A stretch of DNA of 64,000 nucleotides from assembly GCF_007679495.1 (NCBI RefSeq), contig NZ_VEGP01000002.1, forward strand, positions 1-64,000, in the 5' to 3' direction. Numbering within the stretch: position 1 is the first letter of the stretch; the number at the start of each line of letters is the position of its first letter. Under the pieces are notes generated by a model. It did not search any database. It saw only the letters and a program-made list of their open reading frames with translations, and was not told the origin of the DNA. The DNA comes from Paenibacillus sp. 32O-W (lineage in GTDB: Bacteria; Bacillota; Bacilli; Paenibacillales; NBRC-103111). The position numbers and the translations under genes are program-made. Positions 7,777 to 16,670 of this stretch are shown in pieces.

Positions 7777-8550
7777 TTACACTCCGAGCCATTTCTTGAA
7801 CAAATGCTTCGTCGTATCTTTATTAATCGCCGCAATGGATGTCGTGAGCGGAATTCCTTTCGGACAGGAGCGGACACAGTTCTGCGAGTTACCGCAGCCT
7901 TCAATTCCGCCATCCTGCATAAGTGCTTCCAGACGCTCCTCCTTGTTCATCTCGCCGGTAGGGTGAGCATTGAACAAGCGGACTTGAGAAATAGCGGCCG
8001 GTCCAATGAAGCTCGACTTGTCGTTTACGTTCGGACAAGACTCCAGACATACTCCGCAGGTCATGCACTTGGACAATTCGTAAGCCCATTGACGTTTGGT
8101 TTCGGCCATTCTAGGACCGGGACCGAGATCATAAGTACCGTCGATCGGAATCCAGGCCTTCACCCGTTTCAAAGCGGAGAACATGCGCTCCCGGTTGATA
8201 ACCAAGTCGCGGACGACAGGGAAAGTTTTCATCGGAGCAATGCGGATCGGCTGCTCAAGCTTATCCAAGAGCGCCGAACAAGCCTGGCGGGGCTTGCCGT
8301 TAATGATCATGGAACAAGCGCCGCAAACTTCCTCCAAACAGTTGGATTCCCAGCATACCGGGGTCGTCTTCTGCCCCTTGGAATTTACAGGATTTCTTTG
8401 AATCTCCATTAATGCTCCGATTACGTTCATATTCGGGCGGTATGGAATTTCGAACTCTTCGGTGTATGGACTCGAATCTGCGGTGTCCTGCCGGGTAATA
8501 TGCAGTTTAATTGTTTTTTGGTTTGTTGCTGTTGCTTCAGCCATGCTCAT
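7777..8550 (-). CDS. sdhB: Succinate dehydrogenase iron-sulfur subunit
   Basis: A 257-residue electron-transfer subunit carrying electrons from the SdhA flavin to the quinone site. The [2Fe-2S] ligands are in CWESNCLEEVCGAC and a later QAC near residues 66-90. The C-terminal ferredoxin half has CMTCGVCLESCP and CGNSQNCVRSCPKG for the 4Fe-4S and 3Fe-4S clusters. Its start overlaps the sdhA stop by 4 bp, so translation is coupled. Third gene of sdhCAB. Confidence 0.95.
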   Translation of the reverse strand: MSMAEATATNQKTIKLHITRQDTADSSPYTEEFEIPYRPNMNVIGALMEIQRNPVNSKGQKTTPVCWESNCLEEVCGACSMIINGKPRQACSALLDKLEQPIRIAPMKTFPVVRDLVINRERMFSALKRVKAWIPIDGTYDLGPGPRMAETKRQWAYELSKCMTCGVCLESCPNVNDKSSFIGPAAISQVRLFNAHPTGEMNKEERLEALMQDGGIEGCGNSQNCVRSCPKGIPLTTSIAAINKDTTKHLFKKWLGV

Positions 8551-10304
8551 GCTCCTCCTTTCTTATCAGTCGTATAATCCCGCTTGCGTGGAGGGATGAG
8601 GGAAACATCGACATCCTGATACGAAATTTGCGGACCTTCTTTCGAGTAGGATGCAATCGTTGTTTTCAGGAAGTTCTCGTCATCGCGCTCAGGGAATTCC
8701 GGCTTGTAATGCGCCCCGCGGCTTTCGTTACGCATCAAGGCGCCGATCGTCATGGCGCGGGCCAGTTCGAACATGTTCCACAACTGACGGGCAAAGCTTA
8801 CGCCCTGGTTATTCCAGCGGGACGTGTCGGTCATGCTCAGGTTTTTGTAACGTTCCATCAGTTCCTGAATTTTGTCGTCTGTTTCCTGCAGCCGCTTGTT
8901 GTAACGAACAACGGTCATATTGGCTGTCATCAATTCTCCAAGCTCTTTGTGAAGAGCATAGGCATTTTCCGTTCCATCCATGGATAGCAAGCTTTCATAT
9001 TTTTCTTCCTGCTTCTTGCATTCACGGTCGAATACGGTCGAGGAGACATCTTCGGCATGCTTGTTCAATCCCTTGATGTATTCGATCGCTTTAGGACCAG
9101 CAACCATTCCTCCGAAAATAGCGGAAACCAGCGAGTTCGCACCGAGGCGGTTAGCACCGTGAATCGAATAGTCACACTCTCCGGCGGCAAACAAGCCTGG
9201 AATATTCGTCATTTGATTATAGTCGACCCACAAGCCGCCCATCGAGTAGTGAACGGCCGGGAAGATTTTCATCGGAAGCTTGCGCGGGTCATCCCCTACG
9301 AATTTCTCATAAATCTCAATGATTCCGCCCAGCTTAACATCCAATTCCTTCGGATCCTTATGAGACAGATCCAGATAGACCATATTCTCCCCGTTGATTC
9401 CAAGCTTCAAATCTACGCACACGTGGAAAATTTCCCGAGTGGCAATATCCCTGGGAACGAGGTTTCCGTAAGCCGGATATTTCTCCTCCAGGAAGTACCA
9501 CGGCTTGCCGTCTTTATAAGTCCATATCCGTCCGCCTTCTCCACGTGCGGATTCAGACATCAGACGCAGCTTGTCGTCACCGGGAATAGCCGTCGGGTGA
9601 ATTTGAATAAACTCGCCGTTGGCATAATGAACTCCCTGCTGATACAATGCGCTGGCTGCCGTTCCGGTGTTGATGACGGAGTTGGTCGTTTTACCGAAAA
9701 TAATTCCGGGACCTCCGGTAGCCATGATGACCGCATCGGCGCGGAAGCTCCGAACTTCCATGCTGCGCAAATCCTGGGCGGTAATCCCGCGGCACACTCC
9801 TTCATCGTCAATGACAGCGGAAGTAAACTCCCAGTGCTCGAATTTCTTGACCAAACCGGCCGTTTCCCAGCGCCGGACCTGTTCGTCCAAAGCGTACAGA
9901 AGCTGCTGGCCGGTAGTTGCTCCCGCAAAAGCCGTACGGTGATGCTTCGTTCCTCCGAACCGGCGGAAATCAAGCAAGCCTTCCGGTGTCCGGTTAAACA
10001 TGACTCCCATCCGGTCCATTAGATGAATAATGCCCGGAGCCGCTTCACACATCGCTTTAACCGGCGGCTGATTAGCCAGGAAGTCTCCACCGTATACGGT
10101 ATCGTCAAAGTGCTCCCAGGGAGAGTCGCCTTCCCCTTTCGTATTTACAGCGCCGTTAATACCGCCTTGAGCGCAAACGGAGTGTGAACGCTTGACCGGC
10201 ACCAAGGAAAACAGGTCTACATGTACCCCCGCTTCGGCGGCCTTAATCGTCGCCATTAGTCCAGCCAAGCCTCCGCCTACTACGATAACCTTTGAATTAG
10301 CCAT
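8547..10304 (-). CDS. sdhA: Succinate dehydrogenase flavoprotein subunit
   Basis: A 585-residue FAD-binding subunit that oxidises succinate to fumarate. It has the Rossmann motif GGGLAGLMATIKAAEAG at residues 9-25, the SVCAQGGINGA segment around the flavin-linking site, HPTAIPGDDKL, the SARGEGGRIW active-site loop and a conserved IHGANRLGANSL near the end of the FAD domain. Length and motifs fit the Bacillus-type enzyme. It lies 13 bp after sdhC and overlaps sdhB by 4 bp. Confidence 0.96.
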   Translation of the reverse strand: MANSKVIVVGGGLAGLMATIKAAEAGVHVDLFSLVPVKRSHSVCAQGGINGAVNTKGEGDSPWEHFDDTVYGGDFLANQPPVKAMCEAAPGIIHLMDRMGVMFNRTPEGLLDFRRFGGTKHHRTAFAGATTGQQLLYALDEQVRRWETAGLVKKFEHWEFTSAVIDDEGVCRGITAQDLRSMEVRSFRADAVIMATGGPGIIFGKTTNSVINTGTAASALYQQGVHYANGEFIQIHPTAIPGDDKLRLMSESARGEGGRIWTYKDGKPWYFLEEKYPAYGNLVPRDIATREIFHVCVDLKLGINGENMVYLDLSHKDPKELDVKLGGIIEIYEKFVGDDPRKLPMKIFPAVHYSMGGLWVDYNQMTNIPGLFAAGECDYSIHGANRLGANSLVSAIFGGMVAGPKAIEYIKGLNKHAEDVSSTVFDRECKKQEEKYESLLSMDGTENAYALHKELGELMTANMTVVRYNKRLQETDDKIQELMERYKNLSMTDTSRWNNQGVSFARQLWNMFELARAMTIGALMRNESRGAHYKPEFPERDDENFLKTTIASYSKEGPQISYQDVDVSLIPPRKRDYTTDKKGGA

Positions 10305-10317
10305 TGCCGTTCACCTC

Positions 10318-10974
10318 TTACAGTTTTGTCAAGACAGTCGTGTCTTTAAATTCCGGATCCAAGAATCCGACCAGTGCAAGAATGCCCATAAGCGAAACGA
10401 GTACGAATACCGCCATCCAGATATAGCTGGAAACCCGCTGGGCACGCGGACCGACGGTAATTCCCCAGCTTACCAGGAAAGACCACATCCCGTTGCTGAA
10501 GTGGAAAACTGCCGCTACGATACCGATAATGTAGAGCACGAAAGCCCAAGGCTGCGTGGCAATTTCATGCATTCTGACACCCAGCTCTTCATGAGTAACG
10601 TTCCCCAACGCCACTTGCACCCGGGTTTCAAATACGTGCCAGGAAACGAACAGGAGCGTGATCACCCCGGTTACTCTCTGCAGCATGAACATTACGTTTC
10701 GGAAATACCCGTAGTTAGAAACGTTATTCCGCGCCGTATAGGCCACGTACAAGCCGTAAACACCATGGTAAAGAAGCGGAAGCCAGATGCCGATCAGCTC
10801 AAGGCCGAAAATAAACGGCAAACTGTTGATCCACTCTACCTTGTCGATAAACCCTTGGTGGCCTTCGTTAAAGGCCGAGTAGTTCATCAGCAGATGCTCG
10901 ACCAGGAAGAATCCGACCGGGATGACGCCAAGCAGTGAATGCAGCTTGCGGTAATAATAAGAATTTCCTGCCAT
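10318..10974 (-). CDS. sdhC: Succinate dehydrogenase cytochrome b558 subunit
   Basis: A 218-residue membrane anchor with five hydrophobic segments and several membrane-embedded histidines (KLHSLLG, FLVEHLLM, LYHGVYG, SWHVFE, VFHFSNG) typical of the di-heme b558 anchor of Firmicutes Sdh. It passes electrons to menaquinone. The frame opens at 11013, but ATG 10974 (MAGNSYYYRKLHSLLG) matches the family start and has AGGGGA upstream. First gene of the operon. Confidence 0.93.
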   Translation of the reverse strand: MAGNSYYYRKLHSLLGVIPVGFFLVEHLLMNYSAFNEGHQGFIDKVEWINSLPFIFGLELIGIWLPLLYHGVYGLYVAYTARNNVSNYGYFRNVMFMLQRVTGVITLLFVSWHVFETRVQVALGNVTHEELGVRMHEIATQPWAFVLYIIGIVAAVFHFSNGMWSFLVSWGITVGPRAQRVSSYIWMAVFVLVSLMGILALVGFLDPEFKDTTVLTKL

Positions 10975-11028
10975 CTGTAAGAGTTCCCCTTTCAAAAATA
11001 TGAAGCTTGTCAATCCAAACCAATACCC

Positions 11029-11057
11029 ATTGTACTCCCACCCTTACTAAGCGTCAA
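11029..11057 (-). promoter_or_regulatory. Sigma-A-type promoter of sdhCAB
   Basis: On the minus strand TTGACG (11052-11057) and TACAAT (11029-11034) are separated by 17 bp, 55 bp upstream of the sdhC start. The rest of the 317-bp gap to the divergent regulator holds no gene; A+T-rich sequence near 11200-11270 probably holds the regulator promoter. Confidence 0.7.
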
Positions 11058-11291
11058 CAATTTGTAACATTTTTCGAGGATCGGCAGGAGTTTCCCGGAA
11101 ATCAATCGGTAAAGCTTAGTTTACCTTAGCTTGCCAATGCAATATACATCCTTGTCTTCCGGGAGAAATTTTGTGAACATTAAGTGACATCTTTCATTGT
11201 AAGCCTTTAGCGCTTATAATGGAAGTGCTTATTATTTATATATGATTATACCTATCATGCATAAGCATATATCTATCCAGGAGGGTTTGAA

Positions 11292-12209
11292 GTGGAAAAT
11301 CTCGATGCTTTCGCTGTCGTCGTGGAACAAAAGAGCTTGAATCGCGCTTCCTCCGTGCTGAATATTTCTCAACCTGCCCTTTCCCGTAAAATCATGAAGC
11401 TGGAAACCGAGCTCGGCGTCCATCTGTTCGAACGCAAAGGCAAGCGGCTGGAGTTGACCCGGGCAGGCCAAATTTGCTACGAAACCGCGGTGGAGATGCG
11501 GCGGCTGCAAAGAGAGATGCGGCATACCTTGAACCAGTTCCGGTCCGGTCATGAAGCGGTCAGCCTGACGGTAGGCGCCAGCTTGACGACTCTCCAGTCT
11601 ACCCTTCCGGATCTGATCTCCTTCTATACTAATGACTTTCCGCATACGGACATCAAAGCATTAACCGGAAAAACTCACGAAGTGGTCACGATGGTGAAAG
11701 AACAGAAGGTCGATATCGGATTGGTCGCATCGCGAACGGAGAGCCCGGGGCTTACCTGCCTTCCTTTGTTCGATGACCATCTTTGTCTCGTGCTGCCCGC
11801 AGGCCATCCTTATCTGCATCTGAAGACGATCACGATGAGGGAGATTCATGACCTGCCGATGATTCTTTTTTCCAAAGGAACTTGGTACCGGGTCCTGATG
11901 GATGAATTATTCCATCACTACGCGGTCTTTCCAAATGTAAAAATGGAGATTGACTCTTTCGAAGCGATCATCCGCCTTTTGTCTACAATCCAGGCCGCAA
12001 CGCTGCTGCCCAAATCTTATCTGCACCGGCAGCTGCTGGAGAATAACGAGCTGACCGTACGTTCGATTCCCGAGCTGGAGGAGAAGAAAAGAACGACCTC
12101 TCTCCTGTTTACAACGGACGCGCCGCAGGATCCCGTCATCCGCTCCTTTATCGATCTTGCCAGGGAATTCTTCACACGGGAAAGACCCGCTCGGAGCGAT
12201 TTCCAATAG
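11292..12209 (+). CDS. LysR-family transcriptional regulator, divergent from sdh
   Basis: A 305-residue LysR regulator. The N-terminal winged HTH is clear (SLNRASSVLNISQPALSRKIMKLE) and is followed by a linker helix and a two-lobed substrate-binding domain (about residues 90-295). GTG 11292 has AGGAGGG just upstream. It is transcribed away from sdhCAB across a shared 317-bp region, the classical arrangement for a LysR protein that controls its neighbour, so regulation of sdh is a reasonable guess. The ligand cannot be read from sequence. Confidence 0.85.
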   Translation: MENLDAFAVVVEQKSLNRASSVLNISQPALSRKIMKLETELGVHLFERKGKRLELTRAGQICYETAVEMRRLQREMRHTLNQFRSGHEAVSLTVGASLTTLQSTLPDLISFYTNDFPHTDIKALTGKTHEVVTMVKEQKVDIGLVASRTESPGLTCLPLFDDHLCLVLPAGHPYLHLKTITMREIHDLPMILFSKGTWYRVLMDELFHHYAVFPNVKMEIDSFEAIIRLLSTIQAATLLPKSYLHRQLLENNELTVRSIPELEEKKRTTSLLFTTDAPQDPVIRSFIDLAREFFTRERPARSDFQ

Positions 12210-12305
12210 TCGGGCAGCTACGGTTAGTTCTGCAGCGCTGCCCGGTTCTCGCCAAAAATATTTGCCTGCTAGGCTCATTCTCTCCATAATCGGGAGCCAA
12301 CAAAC

Positions 12306-12341
12306 AACCGGCCTGCAGGGGATGAACCTTGCAGGCCGGCG
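12306..12341. terminator. Shared terminator between lysR and ktrA
   Basis: CCGGCCTGCA (12308-12317) and TGCAGGCCGG (12330-12339) form a strong stem. The minus transcript continues into TTGTTTGTT, so it mainly serves the ktr genes and may also stop the convergent regulator transcript. Confidence 0.7.
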
Positions 12342-12361
12342 AATGATTTGAAGCAGGCTAT

Positions 12362-13024
12362 TTATTTATAAGCTGATCTTTCGAATGACTCAATCTGCTC
12401 ATTGGTGCCGATGACTACCATAATATCGTTGGATTCTACGATGTCATCGGCGGTAGGAGCGATAACCATTCCGCTCTTCTTGTTAATAGCCACTATACTG
12501 CAGCCATAGGTCGCTCTAAGATCAAGCTGCTTTAAGGTCTGGCCGGACATCTTGGCCGGAACCGACAGTTCCGCGAGCGTGTATTCCTCAGAGAGCTCGA
12601 TATAATCGAGCAGATTAGGCGACACCAACTGGTGAGCAACTCTTGCCCCCATATCCCTCTCGGGGAAGATGATCCGGTCCACTCCAATCCGCTCCAGCAC
12701 TTTACCGTGCAGATCGGAGAGAGCCTTGGCCACCACCTTCTTGATCCCGAGGTCCTTCAGTACAATGGCTGTCAGAATGCTGGCCTGTATATCGTCGCCT
12801 ATCGCCACGACCGCACAATCGAAATTTCGGATGCCCAGCGACCTGAGCATATCTTCATCCGTAGAATCGGCTTCAACGGTATAGGTCAGCTCTCCGCTCA
12901 TTTCATTAACGATTTCCTCGCACTTGTCGATCCCCAGTACCTCGTATCCCAGTTTCACCAGCTCTTTAGCCAAGCTGGATCCGAATCGGCCCAGTCCGAT
13001 TACCACATACTGATTTCCTTCCAT
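12362..13024 (-). CDS. ktrA: Ktr/Trk potassium uptake regulatory subunit (RCK)
   Basis: A 220-residue cytosolic gating subunit that binds nucleotides and controls the KtrB pore. It has an N-terminal RCK_N Rossmann fold (VIGLGRFGSSLA, with acidic D in GIDKCEE) and a C-terminal RCK_C domain (about residues 135-220), the type that binds c-di-AMP in KtrA/KtrC. It follows ktrB by 12 bp. A c-di-AMP riboswitch precedes the pair, so both RNA and possibly protein respond to the nucleotide. Whether it is orthologous to KtrA or KtrC is not decided here. Confidence 0.88.
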   Translation of the reverse strand: MEGNQYVVIGLGRFGSSLAKELVKLGYEVLGIDKCEEIVNEMSGELTYTVEADSTDEDMLRSLGIRNFDCAVVAIGDDIQASILTAIVLKDLGIKKVVAKALSDLHGKVLERIGVDRIIFPERDMGARVAHQLVSPNLLDYIELSEEYTLAELSVPAKMSGQTLKQLDLRATYGCSIVAINKKSGMVIAPTADDIVESNDIMVVIGTNEQIESFERSAYK

Positions 13025-13036
13025 GGTTTCAAGCTC

Positions 13037-14386
13037 CTATCCAATCGTAATTTTGCCTTCCGGGTACCGGAACAATTCTTTCTCTTTCTTCGGATTTAGT
13101 GCATAGGCTAATGTTAGAGGTCCAAGCCGGCCAAGAAACATTAGAAAGGAAATGATGATTTTTCCGATCGTCGACAGCTCCGGAGTCAACCCCATAGACA
13201 ATCCAACCGTACCGAAGGCTGAAGTAACTTCGAACAGGATCATCAAGAATTGATGGTTCTCCGTAGTAGACAACACCATGGCCGAAATGATAACGATAAC
13301 CAGGGCGAACAATGTTAGCGTAATGGCTTTATAAATCCGGTCCTTGGCCAGCCGATGGCGAAACATGACGATGTCGTCCTTGCCTCGAACCATCGCTATC
13401 ATGGCCCCGATCAGGATAGCGAAGGTCGTTGTCTTGATACCTCCCCCGGTCGAACCGGGCGAAGCCCCGATGAACATCAGAATAATCAGGAAGAATTGAG
13501 TGGCCTGTCTGAACGAGCCGACATCGAGCGTGCTCACTCCACCCGAGCGCGGGGAAACCGCGTGGAAGAAGGAGGCTAACACCTTGCTTCCTCCATTAAG
13601 AGGCCCGAGCGTAGCCGGATTAGTAAATTCGAAGGTGAAGATGACCACCGCCCCTCCGACTATAAGAACCGCCGATGTGAACAGAACTACTTTCGTATGC
13701 AGCAGAAGCCTCTTCCGCTTCTTATATTCCATCAAGTCGGACATCACGATAAATCCGATTCCGCCCAGAATAATCAGGGCCATAGCTATAATGCTGACGA
13801 TCGGGTCGTTCGTAAACAGCGCGAGCCCGCTGAATCGGCCGCTGACTCCCCCGAATAAATCGAAGCCGGCATTATTAAACAACGAAATGGCATGAAACAT
13901 TCCGAAGTAGACAGCTTCCGCGAACGGAAAATCAACGGACCAGCGCAAAGTAAGCAGGACGAAGGCCACGAACTCTATACTCAGCGAGTAAATAATGATT
14001 TTGCGGATGAGGCGGACGATTCCTTCCATGCTGTTCTGATTGAGCGCCTCTTGAAGAATAAGCCGCTCACGGAGCGATATTCTTTTCTTGAGCACCAGGG
14101 CAAAAAGCGTCGACATCGTCATAAAGCCCAGGCCGCCAATCTGGATAAGCAGCATAATGACCATCTGGCCGAAGACGGAATAGGTCGTCGCCGTATCCAC
14201 AACTACGAGCCCCGTCAGACACATGGCTGAAGTAGCCGTGAACAATGCATCCACGAAGGGCACGGAACGGCCGTCAACCGACGCCATCGGAGTCGTCAGC
14301 AGGATGGTTCCTATCAGTATAATGATGATAAATCCGGAAGCCAAAATTTGCGGCGGATGCATTTTCGTAAACAATCGTTTCAGCAA
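13037..14386 (-). CDS. ktrB: Ktr/Trk potassium transporter pore subunit
   Basis: A 449-residue TrkH/KtrB-type K+ translocating membrane protein with four M-P-M repeats. Selectivity-filter-like segments are visible: SAMCLTGL, LFNNAGFDLF, ASPGSTGGG and a fourth near SAFGTVGLS. TTG 14386 is taken as the start because GGAG lies 8-9 bases upstream and an ATG 9 bases before it is out of frame. First gene of the ktrB-ktrA operon behind the c-di-AMP riboswitch. Confidence 0.9.
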   Translation of the reverse strand: MLKRLFTKMHPPQILASGFIIIILIGTILLTTPMASVDGRSVPFVDALFTATSAMCLTGLVVVDTATTYSVFGQMVIMLLIQIGGLGFMTMSTLFALVLKKRISLRERLILQEALNQNSMEGIVRLIRKIIIYSLSIEFVAFVLLTLRWSVDFPFAEAVYFGMFHAISLFNNAGFDLFGGVSGRFSGLALFTNDPIVSIIAMALIILGGIGFIVMSDLMEYKKRKRLLLHTKVVLFTSAVLIVGGAVVIFTFEFTNPATLGPLNGGSKVLASFFHAVSPRSGGVSTLDVGSFRQATQFFLIILMFIGASPGSTGGGIKTTTFAILIGAMIAMVRGKDDIVMFRHRLAKDRIYKAITLTLFALVIVIISAMVLSTTENHQFLMILFEVTSAFGTVGLSMGLTPELSTIGKIIISFLMFLGRLGPLTLAYALNPKKEKELFRYPEGKITIG

Positions 14387-14406
14387 CGTTCATTCTCCTC
14401 TGGAAA

Positions 14407-14582
14407 CAAAAAAAGCACTGGAAAACCAATGCTTTAGGCGTATGGTATCCTGACAGCAAGCCTACGAGGTTAGCTGACGGATTCGGGTGTGCAGGCACCC
14501 TATTTGCATTGGAACTAGCAAAATTCACCCCAGTTAAATGGTTCCCCCGCTTTCTAAAAGAAATTCGGCTTCTATTTAATTG
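14407..14582 (-). promoter_or_regulatory. c-di-AMP (ydaO/yuaA-type) riboswitch with terminator
   Basis: The minus-strand leader of ktrB carries ydaO-class hallmarks in order: GGGGGAACCA (14539-14548), GGGGTGAATTT (14521-14531) and CAGCTAACCTCGTAGGC (14460-14476). An intrinsic terminator follows: AAGCATTGG / CCAGTGCTT and a U-run at 14407-14435, just before the ktrB ribosome site. In this class, c-di-AMP binding favours termination and turns off K+ uptake genes, as known for B. subtilis ktrAB. Confidence 0.9.
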
Positions 14583-14588
14583 ATAACG

Positions 14589-14617
14589 ATTATATCCTGC
14601 TTTTGGTCGGTATACAA
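14589..14617 (-). promoter_or_regulatory. Promoter of the riboswitch-ktrBA transcript
   Basis: On the minus strand TTGTAT (14612-14617) and TATAAT (14589-14594) are separated by exactly 17 bp, placing transcription start a few bases before the aptamer. Confidence 0.75.
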
Positions 14618-14875
14618 AGTCTGTATTTTAGGAAAAAATCATGCTGTAAGGAAGTATTCGGGCAAAATGGTCAGGCAATGCAAGATTTCATTTTATTTTC
14701 ACGCGATTTCCTTGCCTTGCATTGAATAAGACGAGTCGTTTCTTGAAGCTATCAAGCGGTTTCCGTATTTTCGATAACGGTGAAGAGACACGGCCCAAGC
14801 AGAGGTAATCACTGGAAACAGGCCGTTATCTATGGTACTTTGGAATGAAGAAGATTATTGCGGAGGAGAATGCCC

Positions 14876-16480
14876 GTGGTTCCACACAGAATAAACCGTC
14901 CTCTTATTTGGCTGGCCATTATCGGCATAGTGTTATACTTCGGCGTCATCCTGATCAACCTGCTTCCCGGCGTTAACGGCGTAGAGGAAGAATTGTCAGG
15001 GCCGAAGGTGACTGAAGAGCAAGCGGCCGACCTGGCCCGGCAATTCGTCCACACCAAACAACCGGACTACACCCCTAACAAGATCAACATTATTTATCAG
15101 TCGGACAAAGGCTTGAGCGGTTATTTGCAAAAAGCGAAGCTGACCGAGGAATACAGCACCCGGTATGGAGACAATTACCCTCTCGATTATTGGGAAGTTC
15201 AAATGTTCGATTCGAGAAATCGTCTGAATTGGATCATTTTTGTCGGATTGAATGAACCCAAGGTGACGGCATGGAATCAGAAGCAAGCGGCCCCTGCCTC
15301 CTCAGGCTCTCAAGAAAGCCGGCGCTTGCTGGCCGAAAGCTTCCTGGCCGAGAACGGATATGATCCGGCGGATTTGCAGCTGATGCAAGGGTCCCGAAGC
15401 AGCCTGCTCATGTACGAAAGTGCCAAGGAGAGCATCGGCGAATCCAGGCTGCAGCTCGGAGTGGCCGTAAGAGGAGAGGAAGTTGTAGGCTTCGTTCCTT
15501 CCTTCTCGGTTCCGGAAAGCTTCCGCCAATGGCTTGCCGGGCAGGAGCGGTCTGCCGGCCTGATGTCTTATATCGGACTGGGCGGCATGTTTCTTTTGAG
15601 TATTGCGGCCTTGATCCTCGTTATTATTAACCGGAAGAAGGTCCGGTTCTCGCGGGGAATCCTCTTTGCTCTTATTTTCGCCGGGCTATACGGCCTTCAC
15701 ACGATAAATAGCTGGCCGGGAGCAAGCACACAAATTCCTCCGGAGGATGCCGCTATCTTCAACGTAGTCTATATTGTGTTTACCTTTCTAATTATTGCGC
15801 TGCTGGCGGGCGCACAATATTTTGCAGCCATATCCGGTGACCAATTATGGAGAGCGCAGGGCTGGAATCCTTGGCCAAGATGGCGAGATTCCAACTTTGG
15901 GGAGGATATGTTTTACGGAATGGGCCGAGGATATTTGCTCTGTTTGTTTATTCTCGGGGTACAGCAGGTTCTGTTCTTCATTGCCGGCGAAGCCTTCGAT
16001 TCATTCGCAGTCAACGATCCGACCCAATCCGTGCTCAACATGTATTGGCCCGCCTTATTCCCGCTTCTTGCGTGGATGGCGGGAACCTCCGAAGAAATTA
16101 TGTATCGGCTCTTCGGCATCGCCTTGTTTCAGAAGTGGTTCCGCCTCCGCTTCCTGGCAGTCCTGGTGCCGAGCATCATTTGGGCCTTGGGCCATACCGG
16201 CTACACGATTTATCCTAGCTACACAAGGTTGTTCGAGGTGGCCGTGCTGGGGATCATCTTTGGATACATTTTCCTGAAATACGGCTTGATGACCGCCATC
16301 TTTACCCATGTCACGATGGATATTATTCTGATGGCTTTGTCACTGATGACGACTACACCCAGCACATCGAATATTCTGATCGGGGTTGGGTATATCCTGA
16401 TGCCGGCTATCACCGGATATATATTGATGTGGGTCCACAGCCTGTTCCGTAAACGATCGGGCCCCGCGTCTACGGTATAA
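14876..16480 (+). CDS. CPBP-family intramembrane metalloprotease with long extracytoplasmic region
   Basis: A protein of about 534 residues. One N-terminal membrane helix is followed by a roughly 200-residue soluble region with PepSY-like alternation (EEQAADLARQFVHT). Then come about eight membrane segments with the CPBP/Abi motifs: SEEIMYR (EExxxR) near residue 405, GHTGY and FTHVTMD. This is the Rce1-like glutamic protease fold; members act in prenyl-protein processing, bacteriocin immunity or unknown roles. GGAGGAG at 14862-14868 favours GTG 14876 over ATG 14870 or TTG 14858. The gap 14618-14875 holds only a short inverted repeat (CAATGCAAG / CTTGCATTG, 14676-14724). Confidence 0.8.
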   Translation: MVPHRINRPLIWLAIIGIVLYFGVILINLLPGVNGVEEELSGPKVTEEQAADLARQFVHTKQPDYTPNKINIIYQSDKGLSGYLQKAKLTEEYSTRYGDNYPLDYWEVQMFDSRNRLNWIIFVGLNEPKVTAWNQKQAAPASSGSQESRRLLAESFLAENGYDPADLQLMQGSRSSLLMYESAKESIGESRLQLGVAVRGEEVVGFVPSFSVPESFRQWLAGQERSAGLMSYIGLGGMFLLSIAALILVIINRKKVRFSRGILFALIFAGLYGLHTINSWPGASTQIPPEDAAIFNVVYIVFTFLIIALLAGAQYFAAISGDQLWRAQGWNPWPRWRDSNFGEDMFYGMGRGYLLCLFILGVQQVLFFIAGEAFDSFAVNDPTQSVLNMYWPALFPLLAWMAGTSEEIMYRLFGIALFQKWFRLRFLAVLVPSIIWALGHTGYTIYPSYTRLFEVAVLGIIFGYIFLKYGLMTAIFTHVTMDIILMALSLMTTTPSTSNILIGVGYILMPAITGYILMWVHSLFRKRSGPASTV

Positions 16481-16524
16481 CCGGAATCGGCCAAGAGAAT
16501 TCCCGGATCCCGGAAGGCCGCTCA

Positions 16525-16590
16525 ACGATAAACGGCTATCCATTCCTTTGAACAGACGCGTTTAGGAGAAACTTATACTTTCTTATATTT
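16525..16590. repeat. Repeat family B, shortened copy
   Basis: Has the B landmarks GATAAACGGCTATC, a GCGTTTA arm, and the terminal AAACTTATACTTTCTTATATTT, but lacks part of the centre. It starts about 45 bp after the CPBP stop and ends at the terminator. Confidence 0.7.
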
Positions 16591-16592
16591 CA

Positions 16593-16648
16593 AAAAAAGT
16601 GCACCTCAAGCCCCGTTTACAGGGATCATTAAAGGTGCACTTTTTATA
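16593..16648. terminator. Bidirectional terminator between CPBP gene and uvrC
   Basis: AAAAGTGCACCT (16595-16606) pairs with AGGTGCACTTTT (16633-16644), with an A-run on the left and a T-run on the right. It serves two convergent genes. Confidence 0.85.
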
Positions 16649-16670
16649 TGCATTAAGCCGATTATACCGT

